This document shows positions 1-8,537 of a stretch of 20,216 nt of DNA, piece by piece. Source of the stretch: an uncultured Clostridia bacterium (GTDB lineage: Bacteria; Bacillota; Clostridia; Christensenellales; Aristaeellaceae); the NCBI GenBank assembly GCA_937906775.1, contig CALCUD010000085.1, positions 1 through 20,216 of the forward strand, in the 5' to 3' direction. Numbering within the stretch: the first letter of the stretch is position 1; every line of letters starts with the position of its first letter. The notes below the pieces were generated by a model. It ran no database searches and had not been told where the DNA came from. It saw nothing but the letters and a program-made list of their open reading frames with translations. Made by a program: the position numbers and the translations under genes.

Positions 1-1
1 C

Positions 2-382
2 TCACAGAGCCGGGAAAATTACTCGCTGGAAGAAGTGGAGCAGAAAATGGAGGCCGTTCTGGGCCAGATCCAGGGTGTCGGAAGGCTGCGGATCATGCTG
101 ACGCTGAAAAGTGCCTCCGAGATCCGCGTGGCGGAGGATACCGACGTGAGCCGGGAAGAGGATGGCTCCTATGACAGCCGCCGCCAGCCGATCACCGTGA
201 ACCGAGGCAGCGGCTGGCAGGACGTGGTCGTCACCGGCGAGACATATCCCGTTTTTCAGGGCGCCGTGGTGGTATGCGACGGGGCGGACGACAGCGCCGT
301 GCGTCTGGCCGTTACCGAGGCGGTGGCCGCACTGACAGGCCTTGGCAGCGATAAGATATCCATCGTCAAATGGCAGTCATAA
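2..382 (+). CDS. spoIIIAG: Stage III sporulation protein AG, 3' part
   Basis: This is the C-terminal part of SpoIIIAG; the frame is open from base 2, so the true start lies outside the window. SpoIIIAG belongs to the SpoIIIA-SpoIIQ channel that connects mother cell and forespore during engulfment and keeps sigma-G active. The visible 126 residues end with the block YPVFQGAVVVCDGADD, then a helix rich in Ala and Val, then KISIVKW, which matches the ring-building domain at the end of SpoIIIAG proteins as I remember them. The N-terminal membrane segment is off the window. The next gene, spoIIIAH, follows after 44 bases, as expected for the end of the spoIIIA operon. The family call is firm; only the 5' end is missing. 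Confidence 0.9.
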   Translation, partial: SQSRENYSLEEVEQKMEAVLGQIQGVGRLRIMLTLKSASEIRVAEDTDVSREEDGSYDSRRQPITVNRGSGWQDVVVTGETYPVFQGAVVVCDGADDSAVRLAVTEAVAALTGLGSDKISIVKWQS

Positions 383-426
383 CGGTTACATGACATATTT
401 CGTAAATGAAAACAGGAGGGACAGAT

Positions 427-978
427 ATGAAGAAGGTATGGAAAAAGCGGGCGGTGATAGCCACGGTACTGGTGTTCGTCTGCGCGGCGGTCTATCTGAA
501 CTGGCGCTATGCCGGCGGTGTGAAGGACACATCCAAGATACTGGGGCAGTCCACGCTTGTCAGTTCGCCGGAGGAAACGGAGCAGGAGACAGCGGCGCCT
601 GTGGATGAGAACGACTACTTCGCCACGGCACGCCTCAGCCGCAAACAGGCCCGGGACAACGCCATCAGTATGCTGAAGGATGCCGAAGTGGACGAAAACG
701 CCACGGAGGATGTGCTGAACGAAGCCTCCCAGTCGCTGCAGGTGCTGGCCGCCTATACGGTGGCAGAGTCGCAGATCGAAAGTCTGGTGACCGCCAAGGG
801 CTATGCCGACTGCGTGGCGTTTATGGGTGCGGATTCCATCAGCGTGGTGGTGTCGGATGCGGACGGTCTGGATAAGGCCGACGTGGCGCGGATCAAGGAC
901 ATCCCAGGTTCCGTCGCCGATGCGGAAGGAGCAGGACCGGACGACGTTCGAACGCCTGTTTCTGACCCTTTTCCATGA
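427..978 (+). pseudogene. spoIIIAH: Stage III sporulation protein AH, C-terminus replaced at a junction
   Basis: SpoIIIAH is the mother-cell membrane protein whose outer domain binds SpoIIQ of the forespore. The start at 427 is set by AGGAGGG at 414-420, 6 bases upstream. A basic N-terminus (MKKVWKKR) is followed by one membrane segment (about residues 8-25), a linker rich in Glu, and the YscJ/FliF-like domain with LSRKQARDNAISMLKDAE. The family pattern runs to about residue 159 (DVARIKDI), near base 903. The remaining residues, PGSVADAEG and onward to the stop at 976-978, do not resemble SpoIIIAH, and the same DNA in another frame encodes an NRPS condensation domain. The last helix and strand of the domain are therefore missing. 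This is either a real rearrangement or a chimeric assembly; as written the protein would probably not work. Confidence 0.85.
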
Positions 979-3900
979 GTTCACGGTCAGGGAGGACGGC
1001 TTCCGGCTGAGCTTCCGCTACCGGAGCGATCTTTATCAGCGCGGGGTGATGGAATCCTTCGCAGACGCTTTCGTCTGCGCGGTCCGGGCGTTCACGGAAC
1101 AGGAATACCTGAAGGATGTCAGCCTGGTTTCGGAGCGGCGGCTGGAGGAGCTGGAAACCTTCCACGATCCCGATTTCCTGCCGGAGGACCGGACCGTTCC
1201 GGAATACTTCGGCGATTGGGTCCGCAAAACGCCGGAACACGACCTGGTGGTATACGGGGATCACCGCTGGACCTACGGGGAAGGCGGCGCCGTTACAGAC
1301 CGGATCGCCGCGCATATCCAGTCTCTCGGACTCGGCCGGAATGATGTCGTATCGATCCTCGTTCCGAGAAGCGAATGGATCGTGCTTCTGCCCCTCGGTG
1401 TCCTGAAGGCCGGCTGCGCGTATGAGCCGCTGGACGAATCCTACCCGGACGAGCGGTTGTCCTTCATGGTCAGAAACGCGGGCGCGAAGCTTCTGATCGT
1501 GAACCGGGATCAGAGAGACCGGATCGCGGACTATGACGGTCCCGTCCTTTATCTGGAGGAAGTGGGGAATCTGCCGCAGGCGGTTCCCGCGCCGGTCCGG
1601 AATGAACCGGATGACCTTTTTGTCCTGCTGTATACCAGCGGGACCACAGGCACGCCGAAGGGCGTGATGCTTACGCACGGCAATACATCCGCGATGTGCC
1701 AGCTGGGCCGCCGGCGGTACGGAATCGACGGAAACGCGTCCTGCGCCTGCTACGCCTCTTTCGGTTTTGACGCCTGTTCGCTGGATCTGTACTCCTTCCC
1801 GCCTTCCGGCGGGACGGTATACGTCATTCCGGAGGAAATCCGCCTGGATCTGTCGGAGATCGACCGGTTCTACATTGAAAACAAAATCACCCACGGCTTT
1901 ATGACAACGCAGGTCGGCCGCCAGTTCGCCCAGATGACCCGTTCCCCGTATCTGAAGCACTTCATCGTCGGCGGGGAAGCGCTCGTTCCGCTGAACGCGG
2001 AAAAGCTCACCTTCGCCATGTACAATTGCTACGGGCCGACCGAGACCACGGCCTATGTCACGGCGAGCCGGCTCGCCGGGAATCCCTATAAGGTGACCAT
2101 CGGCCGGCCGCTCGAAAATGTCCGCGGGTATGTCGTCGACCGGCATATGAACCGGCTGCCGGCGGGCATGCCGGGCGAGCTGATCGTGGCGGGCCGGCAG
2201 GTCGGAAAGGGATACCTGGGACTGCCCGAAAGGACGGCGGAAACCTTTATTGGCAATCCGTTCACGGAGGACGCGTCCTTCGCGAGGGCCTACCGCACCG
2301 GCGATATCGTCCGCTTCCTGCCGGACGGCGAGGTTGATTTCATCGGCCGCCATGACGGACAGGTCAAGGTCCGCGGTTTCCGCGTCGAGCTGACGGAAAT
2401 CGAAGAGGTGATCCGGCGCTTTGAGGGAATTCGGGACGCGACGGTCGCCGCCTTCGATGACCCTGCCGGCGGAAAGTACATCGCAGCATATGTGGTCTCG
2501 GATCAGCCGGTGAATGTTCCCCGCCTGAATGAGTTCATCCGCGCAGAAAAGCCCCCGTATATGGTCCCGGCGGTTACGATGCAGATCGACGCGATCCCGC
2601 TGAACCAGAACCAGAAGGTGAACCGGCGCGCGCTCCCGAAGCCGGAGCGTCAGGAAAGCGAGACCGTCCCGCCGGAAAACGCGGTCCAGCAGACGGTGCA
2701 TGATATTGCGGCGGGGATCATCGGGCGCGACTCGGTCAGTATCGACGCGGATCTGTTTGACTGGGGTCTGACATCCATCGGGATCATCCGGCTGAACGTG
2801 GAGCTGGAAAAGGCGTTTGACATTCCGTTCCGGGTTTCGGATATCCGAGCCAGCGGTACCGTCCGGAAGATCGCGGAACTGATCGCCGTGTCCGGAAAAA
2901 CCGCGGAATACGAGCTGCTTCCCGATTATCCGGTTTCGCAGACGCAGATGGGGATCTATCTCGCCTGCAGCGCCGAACCGGACACCGTTCTGTACAATAT
3001 CCCGTTCCTGCTGAAGCTCGGCGGGGGCGTGGATCCCGCGCGGCTGGCCGAAGCGCTGAAGACCGCGCTGAACGCGCATCCCTATGTGAAGGCCACGCTT
3101 TTCGCCGATGAGAAGGGGAATATCCGCGCGCGCCGGAATGACGGGGAGGAACCGGCGGTCGGGCATGTCCGCTGCGAAAAGCTCCCCGAAAACAGCGAGC
3201 TCGTGAAGCCCTTCTCGCTTCTGAACGCGCCACTGTACCGCGTGGCGGTTTATGAAACGAACGCGGGCAATTATCTGTTTGCCGATTTCCATCATATCAT
3301 TTCCGACGGGACCTCCGAGACGATCCTGCTCGGCGATGTGGACAAAGCCTACGCGGGACTTCCCGTGGAGAAGGAAAGATATACCGGCTTCGAAGCCGCG
3401 TTGGAAGAGGAATCTGTCCGGTCCACCGCCCGGTACGGAGAAGCCAAGGCGTACTATGACAGTGTGTTCAGAGGATGTGAGCCCGTCTGCCTGCCTCCGA
3501 AGACGGCAGGGAAAGGTGCGTCCGGCTCCGCCACCGCGGTCCGTTTCGCGCGCCTGAAGCCTGAAAAGGTGCAGGCCCGCTGCGAAAACCTCCGGGTTAC
3601 ACCGAACGCGTTCTTCAACGCGGCGTTCGGATTTACGCTGAGCCGCTTCGGCAATTTTGACGACGCGGTCTATACAACCATCTATAACGGACGGAGTGAT
3701 TCCCGGCTGGCCGGATCCGTCTGCATGCTTGTCAAAACCCTGCCTGTATCTGTCCGTACCTCCGGCAGCCGGATGATTCCGGCTATGATCCGCGAGACGC
3801 AGGAACAGCTGATGAACAGCATGTCCAACGATCTGTTCTCCTTTGCCGAGATCTCCGCGGCCTATGACATCCGGGCGGACATCATCTTCGCGTATCAGGG

Positions 3901-6900
3901 CGATGAGTTCATCATTGACCGCCTCGCGGACGAACCGGCGGAATTCCTGAATCCCGCCCCGGCCGGCGCCAAGGCGCCGATCACGCTGAATATTTATCTG
4001 AAGGACGGACGGTACGAGCTGGTTCTGGACTATCGGCTGGATCATTACACCGAGGCCTTCATCGAAAGCTTCCTGGAAACATTTGAACTGGTACTCCTCG
4101 CGTTCACCGAAAAACAAAAGACGGATTCCGTCCGGCTGCTTTCCGACAGGGCGGAGGAAATGCTTGCCCGGATCAACGATACGGACAGCCCGTTCATGGA
4201 TGTCCCCGTCAACCGCCTGTTCGAGCACTGGGCGGAAACCGTACCCGACCGTCCCGCGGTTCTCTGCGAGGACCGGAAGCTGACCTACCGGGAGCTGAAT
4301 GCCGCCGCCAACCGGATGGCGAACCGGCTGATCGCGAAGGGGGTCGGAGAGAACGCCGTTGTCGGCATGATGCTTCCGCGGACAGAGAACATCTCCGTGA
4401 CGGAGCTGGCGATTCTCAAGGCGGGCGGCGCGTTCCTGGGCCTGCTGCCCGACTATCCGGACGACCGGCTGGACTTCTGTCTCCGCGACGCGGGCAGCAA
4501 AACCGTGGTCACCACGGCGGAGCTTCTGGCCTCCCGACCGGGACTGTTCAACGCGGACAAGCCCTACCGCGCGGTGACGGTGGAAGCGCTGCTGCGGGAA
4601 GGGAATGAGGAAAACCCGGATCTGGACATTTCCACTGACAGCCTCGCGTACTGCATCTATACCTCCGGCTCGACGGGCAATCCTAAGGGTGTCATGATCG
4701 CGCACCGCAATCTCGCGAATGTCGCGCAGCCCGGGAACTCGGTCTACCGGTACTATCACGGAAGCGACGGCGGACAGACCGCGCTGGCGCTGAGCTCCGT
4801 CTCCTTTGACGCGTCCATTCTGGACCATATGCTGATGCTGCTGAACGGCAAAACCGTTCGCGTCGCCACGGATCGTGAAGTCCACAATCCTGCCCTGCTG
4901 GCGGATGCCATCCGTGAGAGCGGCGTGGATATCATGATGACAACCCCCTCCCTGCTGTCCAATCTGCTGAGCATGTCCGGGTTCCGGCCTGCCATGGCGG
5001 GGGTGAAATTCATTGTTGTCGGTGCGGAAGCCTTCCCCGCCGCGCTCTTTGAAACGCTGCGCGAGCTTTCCCCGGAGGTCACGGTGATCAATGCCTACGG
5101 CCCGACGGAATGCACCATTACCTGCTGCGCCAAGAAACTGGAAAGCGCGGAACACGTCACCATCGGCGGCCCGATCATGAACACGAAGATCTATGTTCTG
5201 GACGCGTTCGGACATATTCTGCCTCCGTATGCCTGCGGCGAGCTGATTATCACGGGCGCACTGGTCGGGCGCGGCTATCTGAACCTTCCGGAAAAAACAA
5301 AGGAATCGTTCTTCACGCTCCGCGGGCTGCCCGCGTACCATTCCGGCGATCTGGTCCGTCTGAACGCGGATGGCGAGGTCGAGTTCTTCGGCCGGAGAGA
5401 CAATCAGGTCAAACTGCGCGGCTTCCGGATTGAGCTGGACGAGGTTGAAAAATGCATGGGTTCCTTCGAAGGAATCACCCGGAGCAAGGTCATTGTCCGG
5501 AACAACGGCGCCGAGGATTATCTTGTCGGCTTCTATACAGCAGACCGTCCGGTTTCTCCGGAAGCCCTGACCGCTCATCTGAAGTCCCGTCTGACCTATT
5601 ACATGGTTCCCGATGTTCTGATGCAGCTGGATACCATGCCGGTTACCGCCAGCGGAAAGATCGACAAAAAGGCCCTGCCGGAGGTCCGGCGCGAAAAGAA
5701 GAAGTCCGGACGCAAGGCCCCCCGCAAGTCCGTGGAACAGGAGCTCTGCGATATCTTCGCGGAGGCGCTGTCGCTGGACGAGTTCTATGCGGATGACAAT
5801 TTCTTTGAAATGGGCGGAACCTCGCTTTCGGCCTCCAAGGTGACCATGCAGCTGATGGCCAGGGGCCTGAAGGTGGAATATCAGGATATCTTCGATCATC
5901 CGACTCCGGAGCTGTTTGCGGAATATATCGCGGGCCTCGGACATACGCTCTCCACGGGACGCGCGGAGGATACCGCGGCGGATTCCGGAGAGATCCAGTC
6001 GGACTATCCGGAGCAGCTGCAGTACAACACCCTCGAATACGCCGATCAGGTCCGGCGGGAGCCGCTGGGCGATGTCCTGCTCTCCGGTGCGGTCGGGTTC
6101 CTCGGCATCCATGTGCTCCGCGAGCTGATTGAAGCGAAGGAAGGAAAGATCGTCTGCCTGATCCGGCGCGGAAGCTTCTCTTCACCACTGGACCGGCTGA
6201 AGAGCATGCTGTTCTACTACTTTGGCCATCTGTTCGGAGACGCGCTGGAAACCCGGATTCAGATCGTGGAGGCGGATATCACCGACGACAGCCTGAAGGA
6301 TGCCCTGAAGGGAATCCACATCGACACGGTTATCAACTGTGCGGCCTGTGTCAAGCACTACGCGGCAGACGATATTCTGGAGCGCATCAATGTGCACGGG
6401 GCGGAAAATATGATCCGGGTCGCGCAGGAAAAGAACGCGAAAATGATCCAGGTTTCGACAATCTCCATCCCCGGTGTGCATACGGAGGAAACCTGGAAGC
6501 GCCATATCAAAGCCTATGAAAACAAGCTGTTCGTGATCGACGATATGGGCAACAAATACGGCATTTCCAAGTATCACGCCGAGCTGAAGCTGTTGGAGGC
6601 CGTGAAGAACGGCCTGCGCGGAAAGATCATCCGCGTCGGCAACCTGATGGGTCGGCACAGCGACGGCGAGTTCCAGATCAACTTCCACACAAACGCCTTC
6701 ATGAACAGCCTGCGCGGCTTTGCCACCATCGGCAAGTGCCCCGTCAGCCACGCCACCGACCCCATGAGCTTCTCCCCCGTGGACATGACGGCGAGAGCCG
6801 TGGTTCTCCTGGCAGGCACGAACGACTGCTTCACGGCCTTCAATGCGGACAACCGCTTCGGCTTTGACGAGTGGCAGCTGGTGGAGGCGGCCAACCGCGC

Positions 6901-7153
6901 CGGCATCGAGATTCGTCCCGTTCCCGATGACGAGTACTACGCGGACTACTACCGCATGCTCAGTGATGAGACTGTCAATGCCCGCCTGCAGGGTCTCATG
7001 ACCAATGACCGCCCGGATCTGCACGCAGTTGAAACGGACAATACCTTCACCGCGAATATTCTCTACCGTCTCGGCTTTGCCTGGCCGATGCCGGACAGCG
7101 ACTATCTTGAAAAGGCCATCGTCAGTCTCAAGACCCTCGGCTTCTTCGACTGA
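803..7153 (+). CDS. Two-module NRPS with terminal reductase, 5'-truncated
   Basis: A nonribosomal peptide synthetase. Residues are counted from the first ATG of the open frame at 803, but residues 1 to about 35 are only spoIIIAH read out of frame. Family similarity starts near 903-920, and no ribosome binding site marks a start. Domains: last ~60 residues of a condensation domain; adenylation A1 (~132-620; YTSGTTGTPKG at 277, NCYGPTE at 408, Lys605); carrier T1 (Ser658 in GLTSIG); condensation C2 (HHIISDG at 830-836); adenylation A2 (~1137-1640; YTSGSTGNPKG at 1286, NAYGPTE at 1430, Lys1619); carrier T2 (Ser1674 in GGTSL); reductase (~1755-2116; GAVGFLG at 1762, Thr1886, YGISK at 1919-1923). 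The reductase should release the product with NAD(P)H as an aldehyde or alcohol, so a dipeptide aldehyde or a pyrazinone formed from it is likely. No epimerase or thioesterase is present. Most of the first condensation domain is missing. Confidence 0.9.
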   Translation: MPTAWRLWVRIPSAWWCRMRTVWIRPTWRGSRTSQVPSPMRKEQDRTTFERLFLTLFHEFTVREDGFRLSFRYRSDLYQRGVMESFADAFVCAVRAFTEQEYLKDVSLVSERRLEELETFHDPDFLPEDRTVPEYFGDWVRKTPEHDLVVYGDHRWTYGEGGAVTDRIAAHIQSLGLGRNDVVSILVPRSEWIVLLPLGVLKAGCAYEPLDESYPDERLSFMVRNAGAKLLIVNRDQRDRIADYDGPVLYLEEVGNLPQAVPAPVRNEPDDLFVLLYTSGTTGTPKGVMLTHGNTSAMCQLGRRRYGIDGNASCACYASFGFDACSLDLYSFPPSGGTVYVIPEEIRLDLSEIDRFYIENKITHGFMTTQVGRQFAQMTRSPYLKHFIVGGEALVPLNAEKLTFAMYNCYGPTETTAYVTASRLAGNPYKVTIGRPLENVRGYVVDRHMNRLPAGMPGELIVAGRQVGKGYLGLPERTAETFIGNPFTEDASFARAYRTGDIVRFLPDGEVDFIGRHDGQVKVRGFRVELTEIEEVIRRFEGIRDATVAAFDDPAGGKYIAAYVVSDQPVNVPRLNEFIRAEKPPYMVPAVTMQIDAIPLNQNQKVNRRALPKPERQESETVPPENAVQQTVHDIAAGIIGRDSVSIDADLFDWGLTSIGIIRLNVELEKAFDIPFRVSDIRASGTVRKIAELIAVSGKTAEYELLPDYPVSQTQMGIYLACSAEPDTVLYNIPFLLKLGGGVDPARLAEALKTALNAHPYVKATLFADEKGNIRARRNDGEEPAVGHVRCEKLPENSELVKPFSLLNAPLYRVAVYETNAGNYLFADFHHIISDGTSETILLGDVDKAYAGLPVEKERYTGFEAALEEESVRSTARYGEAKAYYDSVFRGCEPVCLPPKTAGKGASGSATAVRFARLKPEKVQARCENLRVTPNAFFNAAFGFTLSRFGNFDDAVYTTIYNGRSDSRLAGSVCMLVKTLPVSVRTSGSRMIPAMIRETQEQLMNSMSNDLFSFAEISAAYDIRADIIFAYQGDEFIIDRLADEPAEFLNPAPAGAKAPITLNIYLKDGRYELVLDYRLDHYTEAFIESFLETFELVLLAFTEKQKTDSVRLLSDRAEEMLARINDTDSPFMDVPVNRLFEHWAETVPDRPAVLCEDRKLTYRELNAAANRMANRLIAKGVGENAVVGMMLPRTENISVTELAILKAGGAFLGLLPDYPDDRLDFCLRDAGSKTVVTTAELLASRPGLFNADKPYRAVTVEALLREGNEENPDLDISTDSLAYCIYTSGSTGNPKGVMIAHRNLANVAQPGNSVYRYYHGSDGGQTALALSSVSFDASILDHMLMLLNGKTVRVATDREVHNPALLADAIRESGVDIMMTTPSLLSNLLSMSGFRPAMAGVKFIVVGAEAFPAALFETLRELSPEVTVINAYGPTECTITCCAKKLESAEHVTIGGPIMNTKIYVLDAFGHILPPYACGELIITGALVGRGYLNLPEKTKESFFTLRGLPAYHSGDLVRLNADGEVEFFGRRDNQVKLRGFRIELDEVEKCMGSFEGITRSKVIVRNNGAEDYLVGFYTADRPVSPEALTAHLKSRLTYYMVPDVLMQLDTMPVTASGKIDKKALPEVRREKKKSGRKAPRKSVEQELCDIFAEALSLDEFYADDNFFEMGGTSLSASKVTMQLMARGLKVEYQDIFDHPTPELFAEYIAGLGHTLSTGRAEDTAADSGEIQSDYPEQLQYNTLEYADQVRREPLGDVLLSGAVGFLGIHVLRELIEAKEGKIVCLIRRGSFSSPLDRLKSMLFYYFGHLFGDALETRIQIVEADITDDSLKDALKGIHIDTVINCAACVKHYAADDILERINVHGAENMIRVAQEKNAKMIQVSTISIPGVHTEETWKRHIKAYENKLFVIDDMGNKYGISKYHAELKLLEAVKNGLRGKIIRVGNLMGRHSDGEFQINFHTNAFMNSLRGFATIGKCPVSHATDPMSFSPVDMTARAVVLLAGTNDCFTAFNADNRFGFDEWQLVEAANRAGIEIRPVPDDEYYADYYRMLSDETVNARLQGLMTNDRPDLHAVETDNTFTANILYRLGFAWPMPDSDYLEKAIVSLKTLGFFD

Positions 7154-7165
7154 CAGGAAAACGAA

Positions 7166-7206
7166 AACAGGAACTCCCTCCGTAATAAACGGAGGGAGTT
7201 CCTGTT
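7166..7206. terminator. Bidirectional intrinsic terminator
   Basis: A perfect 17-bp inverted repeat (7166-7182 and 7190-7206) encloses the 7-base loop TAATAAA. It lies 12 bases after the NRPS stop and 19 bases after the stop of the converging phosphoesterase gene. Read on the minus strand, the stem is followed by GTTTTCGTTTTC, a fair U-tract. Read on the plus strand, a short TTTT follows at 7214-7217. It probably ends both transcripts. Confidence 0.85.
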
Positions 7207-7225
7207 CATGCATGTTTTCAGTCCG

Positions 7226-7972
7226 TCAGTCATCGATGACAATGCAGTTGACCATGCCGGAATGAGCCGTGCAGGCGTCAAGGGCAATTACGCCGCGGCC
7301 GAAGTAGGGGCTGAAGTCGGCGTCCTCACCGAACTCGGAGCCTCTGCCCTCATATACGCAATGGCCGTAGGACGCGTGCCAGTGGCCGCAGACTACGGTC
7401 TTTTCTTCTATCCCGGTCCGCGCAGCGTCCATGCCGTTATACCACCGCGCGTTCAGCCATTCCTCTTCGGACGCGTTCCGCCAGTCTGTAATCGGAGAAT
7501 ACCCTCTCCGGTCTGCGATGCAGGGGATCCAGCCATGTGTAAAAACATAATGCTCGGTCTCGTAATAATTAATCATTGCCGGGATGATCTCCTTAAAGTA
7601 CGGTGTTTCTTGCCCAGCTTCTGCAAAATCATAATGTTTTATCTGTGCCATCACTGAATCAAATCCAGTCAGCTGAAGTGCTGTATCATAGGTTCCGTTG
7701 CTGACGTGATGACCATATGGCATTCCGTGATCTACCGTAACAAGTTCCTCATAGAGATCTTCATGGTTTCCTTTTATTAGAATCACGGAATCAGTTTTCA
7801 TCTGCTCCAGAATAAACTCCTGCATTTTCAAAGCTTCTTTCCCTCTGTCGAACAGATCTCCCAGAATTACGAGCTTATGCGGATACTTATCCTCGAAGTA
7901 ACCTGCCTCCTGAAGTGCTGCCATCAGCTGTTTATAGAAGCCGTGTGTATCTGATGTAACATAGTATCTCAT
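7226..7972 (-). CDS. Calcineurin-like metallophosphoesterase, PPP-type
   Basis: A 248-residue phosphoesterase with the full metal-binding motif set: SDTHG (Asp8, His10), GDLFDRG (Asp39), GNHE (Asn69, His70), THG (His146) and GHWH (His197, His199). The GDxxDRG and GNHE spacing places it with PPP-type bacterial phosphatases such as PrpA and ApaH and with the phosphatase domain of Pnkp. There is no signal peptide, so it should be cytoplasmic. It starts 4 bases after the stop of the RNA ligase gene and is the last gene of a three-gene operon. This context suggests removal of a terminal phosphate or cyclic phosphate from RNA ends. That role is inference; protein phosphatase or Ap4A hydrolase activity is also possible. 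A hairpin terminator follows the stop. Confidence 0.85.
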   Translation of the reverse strand: MRYYVTSDTHGFYKQLMAALQEAGYFEDKYPHKLVILGDLFDRGKEALKMQEFILEQMKTDSVILIKGNHEDLYEELVTVDHGMPYGHHVSNGTYDTALQLTGFDSVMAQIKHYDFAEAGQETPYFKEIIPAMINYYETEHYVFTHGWIPCIADRRGYSPITDWRNASEEEWLNARWYNGMDAARTGIEEKTVVCGHWHASYGHCVYEGRGSEFGEDADFSPYFGRGVIALDACTAHSGMVNCIVIDD

Positions 7973-7976
7973 AGAT

Positions 7977-8537
7977 TTATTCCCATTTGGAGCCGAAGTC
8001 GGAGCGCTTGATTTTGCATCGAGGCTCTCCGTCCTTCCAGAAAACTATTCCCTCAATATAATGGCTTTCGAGATAATCCCGTATACCCTCAAAGCTTCGC
8101 GGCACATCATTCAAGACACGGATTCCGTGCTTTTCGATGATATCCTTATCAAGTCTGTAGGGATTGCTGCGGAAATGCGGGCCAATGGCCTCATAGGTTC
8201 CGTCCTCAGTCGGGCACCCTGCATTACGATAGGCTTCCAGAAACCATTTATCACTAGGATTGGTTTCGTCCACCTTCAGCCAGTGCGGCCAATGTCCTGT
8301 AATCGGATCCGGATCACCGCAAGGAATTGCACCAGCAGGGGGCTGCTTACCCTTTTTTGCATCATATCTCCGATAAAACACTCCGTCAATAACAGCACAG
8401 CATGCGCCGTCAATCTTCTCTGTCGCAGTTCCTTCGCCTTCAAGCACCCAGTTCATTCCGGGAGCCACAACATTGTTTATCCCTATTTTACGATGATTAT
8501 CAAATACTCGCTCAAAAAGCGTCGGGATTTTCTTCAT
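7977..8537 (-). CDS. RLIG1/C12orf29-like RNA ligase (DUF5565 family)
   Basis: A 186-residue protein that appears to be an ATP-type RNA ligase. Motif I is TEKIDGACC, with Lys41 as the probable adenylated lysine; it nearly matches TEKVDGTCC of human RLIG1 (C12orf29) as I recall it. Other shared blocks are RRYDAKKGK (56-64), GHWPHWLKV (81-89), YEAIGPHFRSNPY (115-127, motif III), IEGIVFW (161-167, motif IV) and CKIKR (174-178, motif V). RLIG1 joins a 5'-phosphate to a 3'-hydroxyl in RNA. The start at 8537 is chosen because AAGGAGG (8547-8553) lies 9 bases upstream; an earlier in-frame codon at 8567 has no such site. The gene overlaps the upstream phosphoesterase by 26 bases and ends 4 bases before the downstream one, so the three are very likely co-translated. 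It is shorter than the human protein. Confidence 0.8.
   Translation of the reverse strand: MKKIPTLFERVFDNHRKIGINNVVAPGMNWVLEGEGTATEKIDGACCAVIDGVFYRRYDAKKGKQPPAGAIPCGDPDPITGHWPHWLKVDETNPSDKWFLEAYRNAGCPTEDGTYEAIGPHFRSNPYRLDKDIIEKHGIRVLNDVPRSFEGIRDYLESHYIEGIVFWKDGEPRCKIKRSDFGSKWE

Noticed and set aside
893..6112. A 1739-residue open frame on the minus strand opposite the NRPS
   Set aside because: It lacks recognisable domains, is rich in Arg, and is explained by the high GC and codon bias of the NRPS on the other strand.
7208..7657. Plus-strand frame opposite the phosphoesterase at 7226-7972
   Set aside because: The minus strand carries all phosphoesterase motifs; the plus frame has none.
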